DNA of 64,000 nt from Pohlia nutans (lineage: Eukaryota > Streptophyta > Bryopsida > Bryales > Mniaceae): assembly GCA_022496805.1 (NCBI GenBank), contig CM040087.1:9064001-9128000 (forward strand), read 5' to 3'. The notes under the pieces are model-generated. The model was not told where the DNA came from and did no database searches. It worked only from the letters and a program-made list of their open reading frames with translations. How positions within the stretch are numbered: the first letter of the stretch is position 1; every line of letters starts with the position of its first letter. Of the stretch, positions 1 to 10,900 are shown piece by piece. Position numbers and translations under genes: made by a program.

Positions 1-729
1 TCCTCTCAAGAAAAAAACACTTAAATTACCAGCATTTGGATGGAAAGTGCCATTGATGTAATAGAGAATTTTATGGATGAACATGTGCATATGGATGATT
101 ATATCCATTGATAGTTTTGCCCTACCTGGCTACATTCCAAGGGGGAGTGGAGAGCATGTCGTTTGCAGTTGAAGGCTTGTTTGAGAATAAAACAGACTGA
201 GGCTAAAACGGAGGCTAATTCATTTCTGTTTAAGGCTAATTTGTATGTTTAGACGGAAATGGGAGCCAATGGGAGGAGGAGAATTGTGTTGCCGGGGCTA
301 ATAGTGTTGCTGGATATGCGGACTCGTGATAATTGAAACATTTTCCACCAATCACAAGCCAGGGGTGGAATAGAATCAGTTGGGGATAATCTGGAAAAAT
401 GGGGACTATTATTGGTTGAAAAGTGGACGGAGTGGGTTGTTGGGTTGTTGTTGTTGTAGTATTGTGAAGGTTGGCAACCTGTGCACGTGACACTTTCTGT
501 AAATGGAATGCTTGGACATCTCGGCTGTTTTAGTGGGGTGTATCAGTGTATGACTAGGGCAGGTTTCTTCTTCTTTTTTTTTCCTTTTTTTAGTAGGTCG
601 GGTCGGCACACCATTCGCCAAGTGATTTCACCATAACTAAGGGCTGCTTTACACTACGGTGGAGAAGTGCATCAGTCGGTCAAGAATTTCATCCCAAGAC
701 ATGGTTGTTTGAGGTTAGGAATGGTCTGG
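1..729. repeat. Left arm of a ~0.73-kb near-identical inverted repeat
   Basis: This segment is the reverse complement of 4544-5272, differing by only one or two indels in a T-run. Both arms carry the same 85-codon chance reading frame. The arm ends inside a Harbinger-type MITE end (TTTACACTACGGTGGAGAAG at about 651-670). The true outer end may lie left of the window, because the homology runs up to base 1. No coding capacity is convincing. Confidence 0.9.
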
Positions 730-984
730 AAAGTAACCTCTCACTCATACATCACATACCAATTTCCAAAGTTCATACTTTGTTATTCCTAAATTTTTAT
801 TGAAACTTTTATGGGAAGTTCGCTTCGTGAATGTGTGATCTGATAAGAAAGGATATGATTTGTGAAATTTTTATGCCTCATTTCACGTTGTTGTGTTCTA
901 CCCAAAATTTCAAAGATTAGTCTAAAAGTGCTCTTGAAAAAGTCAACTACTTAAAATAAGCAACCAAAAATTCTCCAAAAATCA
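730..984. repeat. Dispersed repeat, unoccupied copy of the 27.6-28.5 kb repeat
   Basis: Bases about 793-990 match 27600-28480, but without the two TA-flanked insertions present there. The segment therefore serves as an in-window empty site for both. It is AT-rich with no coding signal. Confidence 0.7.
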
Positions 985-1104
985 CTAGATAGATAGATAG
1001 AAACTCCGGTCCCTTTTTAGCAAGGGGCCGGCGTGAATAAAGTGTCCGTTCGTAATGTCAATGACCCGGTGCCCACCGGACAAGGGGACATTGGGACAAT
1101 ACTA
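985..1104 (+). repeat. Dispersed repeat with AGATAGAAACTCC start
   Basis: The motif runs from AGATAGAAACTCC through GCGTGAATAAAGTGT to a GTGCCC-CCGGAC segment. It recurs at 57488-57600 (same strand) and about 18365-18480 and 21685-21755 (opposite strand). Base 1103-1104 is a TA that is occupied by a MITE in the 57.6-kb copy. The family is not recognised. Confidence 0.7.
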
Positions 1105-1204
1105 CTCTCTCCTTTCGGGGATGGACACTATAATGACACACTATGCTAGCTCCTACCTAGCCACTAGTGCCTTGAAGATACCGGACATGGTATCCCCCCA
1201 AAAA

Positions 1205-1545
1205 CACACAATTCGCTATTTACGCACTTGGCTATATAATCATGCACTTCGTCCCCGAGCGCATGATTTTATTTGTGTAACTTTTATTTTTTTTAAACCA
1301 ACGATTATTGTCTTTCTTCAATCCCTTACATTGTAAACAAATAATTATTTTAATAATTTTTTATTCTCATCTTTATCTTTTCTTTTATCTTTTCTTTTTT
1401 ATCTTGATTTCTTTCTCGTCTTCTTTCTTGTCTTCTTCTTGTCTTCTTTTTGTCTTCCTTTTTGTCTTCGTTGTCTTTTTTTTCTTCTACTTTTTCTTCA
1501 GTTGTGGCTGCTGAACCCTAAACAATGGGAGCAAGACTTTCAACA
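1205..1545 (+). repeat. Dispersed repeat with GTCTTC polypyrimidine tract
   Basis: An AATTCGCTATTTACGCACTT segment is followed by a long TTTTCTT/GTCTTC-type pyrimidine tract and ends near TGAACCCTAAACAATGG. The whole segment is inverted at 57075-57440. The pyrimidine part is also present at 54680-54815, and a shorter relative lies at about 6060-6210. The long Phe/Ser-rich reading frames here are artefacts of the tract. Confidence 0.7.
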
Positions 1546-1652
1546 AGGCATTTTTTTTTAATTGTCTTTTCATCTTCTCCGGCATACCATCCCCCAGACC
1601 ATTCCTAACCTCAAACAACCATGTCTTGGGATGAAATTCTTGACCGACTGAT
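1530..1652 (+). repeat. Fragment of the 4.2-4.6 kb Harbinger-type MITE
   Basis: This closely matches 4480-4602, including CATACCATCCCCCAGACC and GATGAAATTCTTGACCGACT, but it stops before the terminal repeat. It is a truncated copy. Confidence 0.7.
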
Positions 1653-1860
1653 ATAAATATGTAGCAACTTCATGAGGTGATATCCGCAGATATCATCATG
1701 GTACCACCTTAATATATCAAGGGTATTGCCGGATATTATAGAGGTATGGTGAGTATTGTATGCACTGGGTAGCAAAAGTAGATATCATTTATGTGGGAGG
1801 TTGCATAATGTTCTAAATGTCATAGAGTGGTTCTGGGATCACTGGAGAGATTATGCCTGG
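1652..1860 (+). repeat. Dispersed repeat containing GATATCCGC-GATATC
   Basis: About 200 bp match the reverse complement of 22240-22440, including the near-palindromic GATATCCGCGGATATC centre and GTATTGTATGCACTGGGTAG. No coding function is visible. Confidence 0.7.
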
Positions 1861-4220
1861 AGTCCATGGATGGTGCAGTTCCATAGTTTACAGGGATGTA
1901 CCAAACGGGCAGAAATGGCGCAGAGGTTTTGTGTCATAGGGGTAGTTGACCGGCACAAAGCCGAGCGTTTTCTGACTGGGACGAAGAGGACATCATGTGT
2001 TCCACAATCCAAATATCAGCAGGCTTTACACCAGCGCAGATCGCGAGCATGTACTGCTCTACTGAGCCTCAGTCTTGGAACCGTTGGAAGTGGCTGGTGT
2101 CTGGATAAGTTTGGCACCTCCTTTGCCTCGACAATCTCACACCCCCCTTGCACTTAATCTCCGCTTTTCTCACCAAAAGTCGACATAATTTCCCTCTCAT
2201 TTAGACAGCCTCATTTGGGAAACTGGGTGCCTGCAGCCTCCAGGCTTTTCCGAGCCCTACGCGTGCATAATACTCGTACACGTAACCCGGTGTGGGTTGC
2301 AATAATAGTGGAAGGAAACACCGACATTTTGTGTGAATTAAGCGTGGCTATTCATGTCTTCTTTCCTTAGAGCATGGCCACCCATGCCCTCCCACACATC
2401 AAGAACTTCAAGGCATGTGAACATAGTGCCACAATGGTGCATTGATATGCAATTAAGATAATTTGGTGCCAACCTCCATACCAACCTAGTATGGATAAAA
2501 TGACACTAAAATGACATGTATGCAGCCTTTGGTGTCAAAATGGTACCAAAATAGTTTGGCCCAACTTTTTTGATGCAGTCTCTCATACTCCAGAAGTAAA
2601 TGAAAAGTGCCAAGGTGCCTTTCAAAATACTTCTTGACTCTGGATCCTAGTGGGTTAGAAATTGGGCCTTCAAATCGCTGTTTAGTTGCCTATATCTTCA
2701 CATCCTACTTGTAGTTGGTCCATTGATTATTTGATGTGCACTTTTGATATGTTAGGGGTGGCAAGGGTGGGGGAGTGTGAGTGCAAGGGTTCTTCAAACG
2801 TAAATGAAAATAATTTCAGCGAGTTAGTCCTAGCGTGCATGGGTGGGAATGTTGTTAGAAACTTTGTACGTACTCTCTTCAATCTCGTAAGACCTCAGAA
2901 AGAGAGTGAGATGCAAGGTGACAATCGGTCCTTACAAGTACTACACTACCACATGAGGAGAAAAGTGTTTCTTTAACAATGAATCATACCAACTGTTTCT
3001 AGATTTAGTTTGGCTATAGGATTATTTATATGTGGCACCTTCTAGATGACATGTCACCTAGAAGTGTTGATGCAATAAAGCTCAATTTTAGGTAACTTAG
3101 GAAGCTAGAAATTATTAACTTTCACAAGTTACTAAAATTCAAAAATTTCATTATATATTTAAAAAAAGATACAAACAACAAATATGAATTGATACCTACA
3201 ACTAACCTTGTCAATAGACCTTGAGGGATGCAAGAACATGATCCATAAATAAGAATCTAATTGGTCGATGCCATTGGATTTTGAGTGGGAAAGTAACATG
3301 AAAAAAACATTTTGAAGTCTGTGAAAGAAATTGGGTTAAGAATGGAATAAGGGACGGTTCATAAACTATAGTCAGATCGAGAGTCTCTCTAATTCCACCA
3401 ATAAGATTGCAAAAAGGTTGGAAATTGGCCTCTTGGGCTTTACACTAGAGGCCAAAGTCCAAAGACTACCGCCTTCCAAAGTGCCTACATGGCAACACTT
3501 TTTGTGCATTTTGGTGCCAATGCGATGGTCTCTCAAAGGAGAATTGAGTCAGCCGAGAATGGAAATCCAATTTTCTTTTGAGACTCGATTGTTTTTATTT
3601 TATTTTACTATATAATTTTATTCCAAGACTTTGGATTCTCAGCATGGATTTGGTTTTGGATTTGGTTTGGATTGCAACAACTCTTGTCAAAGTGTGAACT
3701 GGCATAAAATCCCTCTACCTTATATCTTTAGATTTTTGGTATTATAAACTAGGCCTAAAAAGATCTCTATTGTTGCTCATTTTGTGACTGGCTGCCCTTG
3801 CTACGTGCCCCCCCTCGATTCCTGCCACCATCAGCCTTTGAGGCTTGCAATCGCAAATAAGTGGCTATTCGAGGTTGATCTACTAGGTTTCACGGTAGAC
3901 TTTGCCCGTTGCTACAAAACCTCCATCCTGCTCTATACACTTTCTTCTAAGTTGACGGTTGGAAGGTTGAAGTTTTTGTAGATTAGGAAGTCGAGGTGGC
4001 TGTTGAGCAGCAAGAGTATTTTCTCACAACAACCAAATAAAAACCCAAAAGAAGGGCATGTTGGAAACACTCTAAGGCTGTGAAAGATGGCGACTTTAAC
4101 TTGATTCACGAGTTTGTTCAAGAATTTTCATTTGATGAGGTTCACAGTGGAAGGGCCTATGCTGACCGGACACACCAAACACTGTCACGGTTGCCTGTAG
4201 TGCGTAACCGTGGGAAAGTT
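1861..4220. other. Interior of the large inverted repeat, no gene recognised
   Basis: Only short frames without recognisable domains occur (for example 1756-2157, 2686-2976 and 3784-3981 on +). No terminal repeats, tRNA signals or conserved protein motifs were found. If the 1-729 and 4544-5272 arms are the ends of one element, this would be its non-coding or decayed interior. Confidence 0.5.
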
Positions 4221-4224
4221 GTTA

Positions 4225-4633
4225 GGCCACTTTACACTACGGTGGAGAAGTCCACCGATTGTAAATTCTAGAAATTCTGAGATATAATTCGCCAAGAGTG
4301 ACACTCTTGTCTGGTAGTGGTTTATACTACGGGCAAAAGTCCTCCGGTAGAGAACTTTGTATATGGATGGAAAAAATAACATGGCTATCAACGTGGCAAC
4401 AATTTTTTAAAGGAGAGTTCTCCGGAGGTGAAGTTTTTTGAGTAACCCCAAAGCCTGGAACAAAAGCACTTAGACTTTCAAGAACTCCATCTTGAAGGCA
4501 TTTTTTTTTTAATTGTCTTTTCATCTTCTCCGGCATACCATCCCCCAGACCATTCCTAACCTCAAACAACCATGTCTTGGGATGAAATTCTTGACCGACT
4601 GATGCACTTCTCCACCGTAGTGTAAAGCAGCCC
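4225..4633. mobile_element. PIF/Harbinger-type MITE
   Basis: The ends GGCCACTTTACACTACGGTG and its inverted counterpart CACCGTAGTGTAAAGCAGCC are flanked by TTA on both sides (4222-4224 and 4634-4636). A 3-bp TTA duplication and GG(G/C)C-type ends are typical of PIF/Harbinger. Its right half belongs to the arm of the large inverted repeat. There is no transposase. Confidence 0.7.
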
Positions 4634-5272
4634 TTAGTTATGGTGAAATCACTTGGCGAATGGTGTGCCGACCCGACCTACTAAAAAAAGGAAAAAAAAG
4701 AAGAAGAAACCTGCCCTAGTCATACACTGATACACCCCACTAAAACAGCCGAGATGTCCAAGCATTCCATTTACAGAAAGTGTCACGTGCACAGGTTGCC
4801 AACCTTCACAATACTACAACAACAACAACCCAACAACCCACTCCGTCCACTTTTCAACCAATAATAGTCCCCATTTTTCCAGATTATCCCCAACTGATTC
4901 TATTCCACCCCTGGCTTGTGATTGGTGGAAAATGTTTCAATTATCACGAGTCCGCATATCCAGCAACACTATTAGCCCCGGCAACACAATTCTCCTCCTC
5001 CCATTGGCTCCCATTTCCGTCTAAACATACAAATTAGCCTTAAACAGAAATGAATTAGCCTCCGTTTTAGCCTCAGTCTGTTTTATTCTCAAACAAGCCT
5101 TCAACTGCAAACGACATGCTCTCCACTCCCCCTTGGAATGTAGCCAGGTAGGGCAAAACTATCAATGGATATAATCATCCATATGCACATGTTCATCCAT
5201 AAAATTCTCTATTACATCAATGGCACTTTCCATCCAAATGCTGGTAATTTAAGTGTTTTTTTCTTGAGAGGA
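4544..5272. repeat. Right arm of the ~0.73-kb inverted repeat
   Basis: Reverse complement of 1-729 at near identity, which implies a recent origin or ongoing conversion between the arms. The right limit (5272) is set only by where the window begins on the other arm. Confidence 0.9.
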
Positions 5273-5368
5273 TTTTGACGATTTCATTCACTTTTTTTGC
5301 TCATTTTCGTAATGTGAAAATAGTCTCTTCCAAAGACCAAGTAAGATTGTGGCCTAGAATGGCGTTAA

Positions 5369-5754
5369 CCCTTAAACGTTAAGAGGGCAGCCTAAGCAGC
5401 ATCTCCGAAAGTCTACAGTAGGGAAAAAATGAACAAAAAATAGCTAGCTTGTCTTTTGTATTGGCCAGCAAACACAGTTGGCTAGCATTTTCGCTATTTT
5501 TTTTAATTGAAAAATGTTTTGCCTCTCTCTATAATTGTTGTCTGATCATAACTCCCCCTTCCCCCATTCTTTCCTTTGATTAAGGATTGTCCCACAATTG
5601 TTTAATTTAGACATATTTGCTAAATTTAGCCTCTCTTTTTTCATTACCTTCCAAAGCATCAATCCATTTCAAATTTGGTTGAAAAAATCCATGTTTTGTT
5701 TCTTTACTGTTCTCTCATAAATGAGCCCATACGACTTCCTTTGATGTTTAAGGG
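5369..5754. mobile_element. piggyBac-type MITE (TTAA)
   Basis: TTAA duplications lie at 5365-5368 and 5755-5758. The terminal repeats are CCCTTAAACGTTAA and its counterpart ending ATGTTTAAGGG. The interior is AT-rich and non-coding. The end sequence closely resembles that of the piggyBac element at 31.6 kb (CCCTTAAACGCC), which could supply transposase. Confidence 0.75.
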
Positions 5755-6419
5755 TTAAACTACCAAATGATAGAGAGGGGTGCCCACAAGGTGTTCAAGG
5801 GGTTGGCGGTTTGATTCCGGCTATAAAATCACCACTCTACCAGATAGAAACTCCCTGGCGACAAGTTGCCAAAAGCAATTAGTCAGCTTTTCCGCGAGTT
5901 GCAAACCACTTTGTATTTTTTTTAAATGAAACAGAAAAAAAATCAAGTAAGATTCTAAAGAAAATTTGCTTGAATTGTTTTGGTTGAAAAAAGAGGGGTT
6001 GCTCAAGGCAAGTTGTATTCAATAAAAGTGCATACTCTTGTCATTTGTGACTTTAACATGACTTTCAACACGCAATTCGCTATTTATGTACTTGGCCATA
6101 TAATCATGCACTTAGCCCCAGGATGCATTAAAAATTTCGTTTAAAAAATCCTTCAAAAAACAACAATTTTTGTTTTTCCACAATCACTTTCATTGTACCT
6201 TGACTCTAAATCCCCACTGGTACGTTTAATTCACACCGACATGAATTTAATGAGTTATTGAAGTCTCAATTTGAAACTTTCTATTTACGACAAATGTCAA
6301 ATATACGTCAATGTATACAATATCTTCATCAACCTTTTAAAGGTTAAGGTATTAATAGTTACCTTAGCTAACATATACCCTAGCGTTCGTTTCTTGTTCC
6401 CTAACATTCTCTATGCACC

Positions 6420-6690
6420 AACATTGCATTGAGAACGTGCGAATCAGTTGGGAACACAAAACAAACATGAGAACTTCAGGAACATAAAAAGAACTTAAGA
6501 ATATTGTGGAACGCTAGGAAACATGAAGGGGATGCTAGAGAATGTGATGCCAAGCTTTTAGGAACATCATGGGAACTATGAAGAACGATTAGAGAACATG
6601 ATGAAAAATTGAATGAAAGGCATGGATGTGAAATGTGGATGATTTTGTGACATGGTATCGTGACAAATACCAAGTAGGGTAGTAACGACA
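6420..6690 (+). repeat. GGAACAT-rich degenerate minisatellite, copy 1
   Basis: Repeated GGGAACAT/GGAACATNA-type words with about 12-20 bp spacing are followed by GATGAAAAATTGAATGAAA. The same organisation recurs at about 10850-11120 in annexin intron 3. It is non-coding. Confidence 0.65.
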
Positions 6691-6786
6691 CTGTGTACTT
6701 AATATAAGAGATGATATACGTACATATAAAAATAAATTTTAGCACTTTAAAGTAAGTCTTTGTCAAATTGTTTCTGATTCAAATTT

Positions 6787-7015
6787 ATGCAATTTGTTAG
6801 CCCGCAGGTCGGCCGCCCGCCTCCATTGGGGTCATGGCGACTGCCCTCGCACCCGGGTCCCCGGGTGCCTCTCTATTTGATCTTGAGTTTGTGTCTGGCT
6901 CTGGTTCTTCCCCCAGGCCAATTCCGGCTGTGGGGTAGCATTGTATTTTTATTTTTCTTGCAATGGAATTCGGTCTGTTTCTGTCAAAAATAAAAAATAA
7001 AAAACAAATTATACA
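6787..7015 (+). repeat. Possible 3' end of a retroposed element
   Basis: A GC-rich block (about 6800-6920) ends in TTTCTGTCAAAAATAAAAAA and an A-rich tail. This resembles a LINE or SINE 3' end, but no reverse transcriptase or tRNA-like head was found. The assignment is weak. Confidence 0.25.
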
Positions 7016-7996
7016 ATTTTATTTTTTTATTAACACATGGCAATGTTGTTCTTACTGATACAAAATTTGGTTTATCAGGTTTGAAAATGACAAACTTATC
7101 ATTTGCCGTTTTCATCAATCGTCCAGTAGGGGTTAGACACGTGGCAAAATAAAAAAAAGTAAAGTAAGACGAAAAGTAGAAAGCAAGGAGAGCACGGGGG
7201 CAGCCCGCTGAGACGGGGAGCCCTCGTGGGGCAAAGGCCTAAATTTGGCCCACACTTTTCCTGATTGGAGGATCTGAGAGAGGGTCACCCAAAAGTTTCT
7301 CGGTGGACTTTTGAATCCTTGCAGGAAATAGCAACCTCACAGCCTTGCCGCAACCCACCCACCCGGCCGCTGCTGCCTGAAACAACAACGACAAAGAAAG
7401 AAAGAAAGAATGATACCTTCTTCACTCCCAAATTGTATGTAGTATCATTCCTTGCTCCGATGATTCTCTGCTCTTCTTCTTCTTCTTCGCAGTAATCACA
7501 CTTACAGAGCTTCAGTTTCTGTTGGCACTCAGGTGCCTTTCCAGCTACAGATCATTGCGAATGCAGACTGCGTGCAGACAGAGCTCCAGAGCTTGTCGAG
7601 CTAGTTGTGTCAGATCTGACCATAGCTTATAATATAAAACGTCGTTTTTGTCGCAGGCCAAGGAGGCAAGGACTGTTGATAGTGATTTTCGTGACTCACA
7701 CCTACTTAGCACCAAATCCACATTATTGACAGTTTTTTCCTGCCCCCCTGTCTCTCTCTCTTTCTTCGTGTGTGTGTATGTGTGTGTTTCCCAGCATTGT
7801 TGAGATTTCGCAAGAATTAAGCGCATTGTGAGCCGTGAAATGAGAGCACTGATTGTGAGGGAGATCTGAAGAAACCATGCTCTTGAGCCTGGGACGGTTT
7901 TTTTTAGTGAGGCGGATGTTTGAACTTGATCGCTGAGCTCGTGAAGGAAGGGACTTCGGCAAAAGTTCTTCGGTGGTGGTGGAGTGGTTTCGTATA
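7016..7996 (+). promoter_or_regulatory. Upstream region and probable 5' leader of the annexin gene
   Basis: No other gene is visible between 7016 and the annexin ATG at 7997. The stretch holds CT- and GT-rich tracts at about 7750-7790, typical of plant leaders, and a short GC-rich block at about 7190-7240. No convincing TATA box could be fixed, so the transcription start is unknown. Confidence 0.4.
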
Positions 7997-10900
7997 ATGG
8001 GGACAGCGGATCTGCAACCGAATTCTAACGTTCAAGAGGATTACAAGGAGCTTCGGAACGCTCTTCGAGGTACTTGAGCCTACATGATGAAATTATCTTA
8101 GTCAGTTTATTGAGTGCTTTGAACAAACACACAACTTTGACAACACTGGTATTAAAGGCCAACTGATTCTTAACGGTCTCGAGATTAATTTTCTTACAAT
8201 CAGTTCTGGGAGACTTACTTTGAACACAGCCTTGCTTGTTTTTCACAAATAATGGTAATTTATGCTTGCTGCAACCTTGTGAAATCACCTTTTTACAGTC
8301 AATTTTGTGATTGCTTTGCACACAACCTTGAATGTTTGTAACAAAATTAGCAACTGCTTCTTAAATTCTTGTCTGTAACCAGATGTACTTTCTTTTCAAC
8401 ACAACCTTAGTCGGTAAAATGCTCGCTTCATCTGAATGATTCCTAACCTTTAGAAACCTCAATCAGTTTTGTGGACACAACCTTGAATACAGCATTGGTA
8501 AAACCTTGCTTCAACAGATTCTTAACCTTGAGATTGAATGCTTTCTTACAATCAGACGTACTTTCCTTTCAACACAATCTTGGTGGGAAAATGCTTGCTG
8601 CATCCTGTTTTACAGTCAGTTGTGGATGTTGTTGACACGAGTGTCTTTCGAGTTTTTTTTGGGTTTTTTTTCGGTGTTATGATTGATATATTGACTCTCG
8701 TTAGATTGGTCACATTAGAGTTAACTGAAAAGAAGCCTATCTAACCTCCCTTTTTTCCCTCCTTCTAACCTCTCTTTTGAGCTATAGTTGGGTTGAATAG
8801 TGTCATAACTTGTCCCCTTGTGAGTCATGATCTTGGAGCTTTGGTAGGAGGTGTGGGAGTCATTACGAGGTGTGGAGAATAATGGCAGTGGCTTGCTTTA
8901 GATTGTCTCCCAACTCATCGTGAACCAGTTTTTGGTCTATTTATATTTCCATACGAGTTTAAGAGGAGTTCAAGAGGAGTTTGCTAAAAATGGTTTTTCA
9001 AGGGTTGTGATGAAATGTGGTGAGGGTTTTTTCAGGGTTGTCATGCAACGAGAAGAAAGTGATAGAGATATTGGCGCGGAGGACGCAGGTGCAACGGGAC
9101 GGCATAGCGGAAGGCTACAAGGGGGAGTACGGGGAGAGCTTGCAGAAGCGGCTCAAGTCGGGCGTGAGCAGCGGCAAGCTGGCCAAGGGCCTGTTGCTGT
9201 GGATGATGGAGCCCGCGGAGCGCGACGCGGTGTTGCTGTACGATGCGTTGCGGGAAGGTGGCTTCAAGAAGGACCGCGCCGTCCTCGGCCTGCTGTGCAC
9301 CCGCGCCTCGCCTCACATCTACCAGATCAAGCAAGCCTTCTACACGCTCTTCAACCAGACCCTGGAAAGCCTCATTGATGGCTCCGGCCAAGACTCTCTC
9401 GAGCCCCAATCTAAGGTCCGCCCGCCCGTAGCTGCATTCAATCAATCCAATGCTAGAAAATCCAACTATTCTGTTGATTTGGTCACGTTGATCAAGGACA
9501 CTTTTCTGTTGATTTGGACAACAATTTGTTGATTTGGACAACAATCTGTTGATTTGAACAAAAATGCGACCAAATCAGCAGAAAATTGTCCTTGATCAAC
9601 GCGACCGAATCAACTGAACAGTTCGATTTTCTAGTAGTGATCAATCCATGTTTTTTGTTTGTTTTCTGCATTGTCCATTTACAGTGTTAAAAAAATCATC
9701 ACATTCTTGAGCTGCCTTGACATGGTCTTGTAGAACCATCATTCTTCACTATTCTTGAATGATCAATGTCTCTAGAAAGGGAACTAAGTTGAGGTATTGA
9801 ATGATCAATGTCTCTAGAAAGGGAACTAAGTTGAGGTAGCTCAAGAATGCTTATTCTTCTTCACTGTAGATGAAAAACCAAAATCATTCAAGTGTACATG
9901 TATGGTGCTCAGTGAGTGGCCATCTTTTGGTACCTCCTACACGAGATGAGCTCAAGATTGTATACAAAAAGTTTTAATCTAAGGTCCGTAGAATAAATGA
10001 ATGTTTTGTTTTTTTCTCTGCACTGTCCATTTGTGTAAAAACATTATTACATTCTTGAGCTGCCTTGCCATGGTCTCACTTCTATAGGAACAATCTTGAA
10101 ATGAAATCAGAAGCTCTTGTATCTTGTTGTCGGAGCATCATCATGAACAATGTCTGTATTGTAGCCCTGTAGAAAGAGAGAATGCAAGTCTCTCACTATG
10201 CAAGTCTCTCTCTAGACTTATCTTGCATTAAGTTCTCAGTTTGATGAATGATTCAAATCTATAGCTCAAGAATGTTGTGGAAATTGTGAAAATTTATTCG
10301 AAGATGATAAAGGCCAAAAAGCAAAAAATCGTTGTTGTGCACATGTATGGTGCTCAGTGAGTTGTGTAGCTTTTGGTATCTCTTACATGAGATGAGTACA
10401 CAAACGGAATTTGGATTCCTGTTTTTAGGGATGTTGTTAAAGCATGTTTTGCACGTTGGACATTTTTGAGGAGTTGTCTCAACATCTTTAGAAAAGAAGT
10501 CCACATTCTTTGCGTGCAATATCTTGAGTTGGGAGGCATCAAAAACTACAGGAACTAGTATAGCTTGAATTCCATGCATGCTTTCTACAGTGGATGTTAG
10601 ACTTTTGATTGTCATATACAGTGGAAAAGGGTGAGTTCTTACAAACGTTGTGGTGTTTGGATTCTTTGAGATTGAAACTCAAACTTTGTGTCTTGGTGGG
10701 TGCAGAGCAAATGGGCGTTTTGGCGGAGCTCCAGTGAGTCAAAGACGAAGGACCAGGCTTCAAAGAGGGCATTCTCAGTCACTAAGGTAATATGTTTTCT
10801 TCATCCTTTATTAGCACTAGCACACCCTGTTGCAATGCACCAACGGAACGTGGGAATTAATTGGGAACACAAAAGGAACATGGGAGCTTTGGGAACATAA

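Noticed and set aside
236..493. Identical 85-codon frames at 236-493 (-) and 4780-5037 (+)
   Set aside because: Identity follows from the near-identical inverted repeat arms; the peptide has no known domain and no start or splice context.
1308..1514. Phe/Ser-rich reading frames on both strands in pyrimidine tracts (also 57095-57337 and 54652-54996)
   Set aside because: They arise from the GTCTTC/TTTTC simple-sequence arms, which recur as repeats without frame conservation.
8920..9544. Longer overlapping frames over annexin exon 2 (152 aa + and 167 aa -)
   Set aside because: GC-rich exon shadows; only the frame with GLSCNEKK and MEPAERDA matches annexin.
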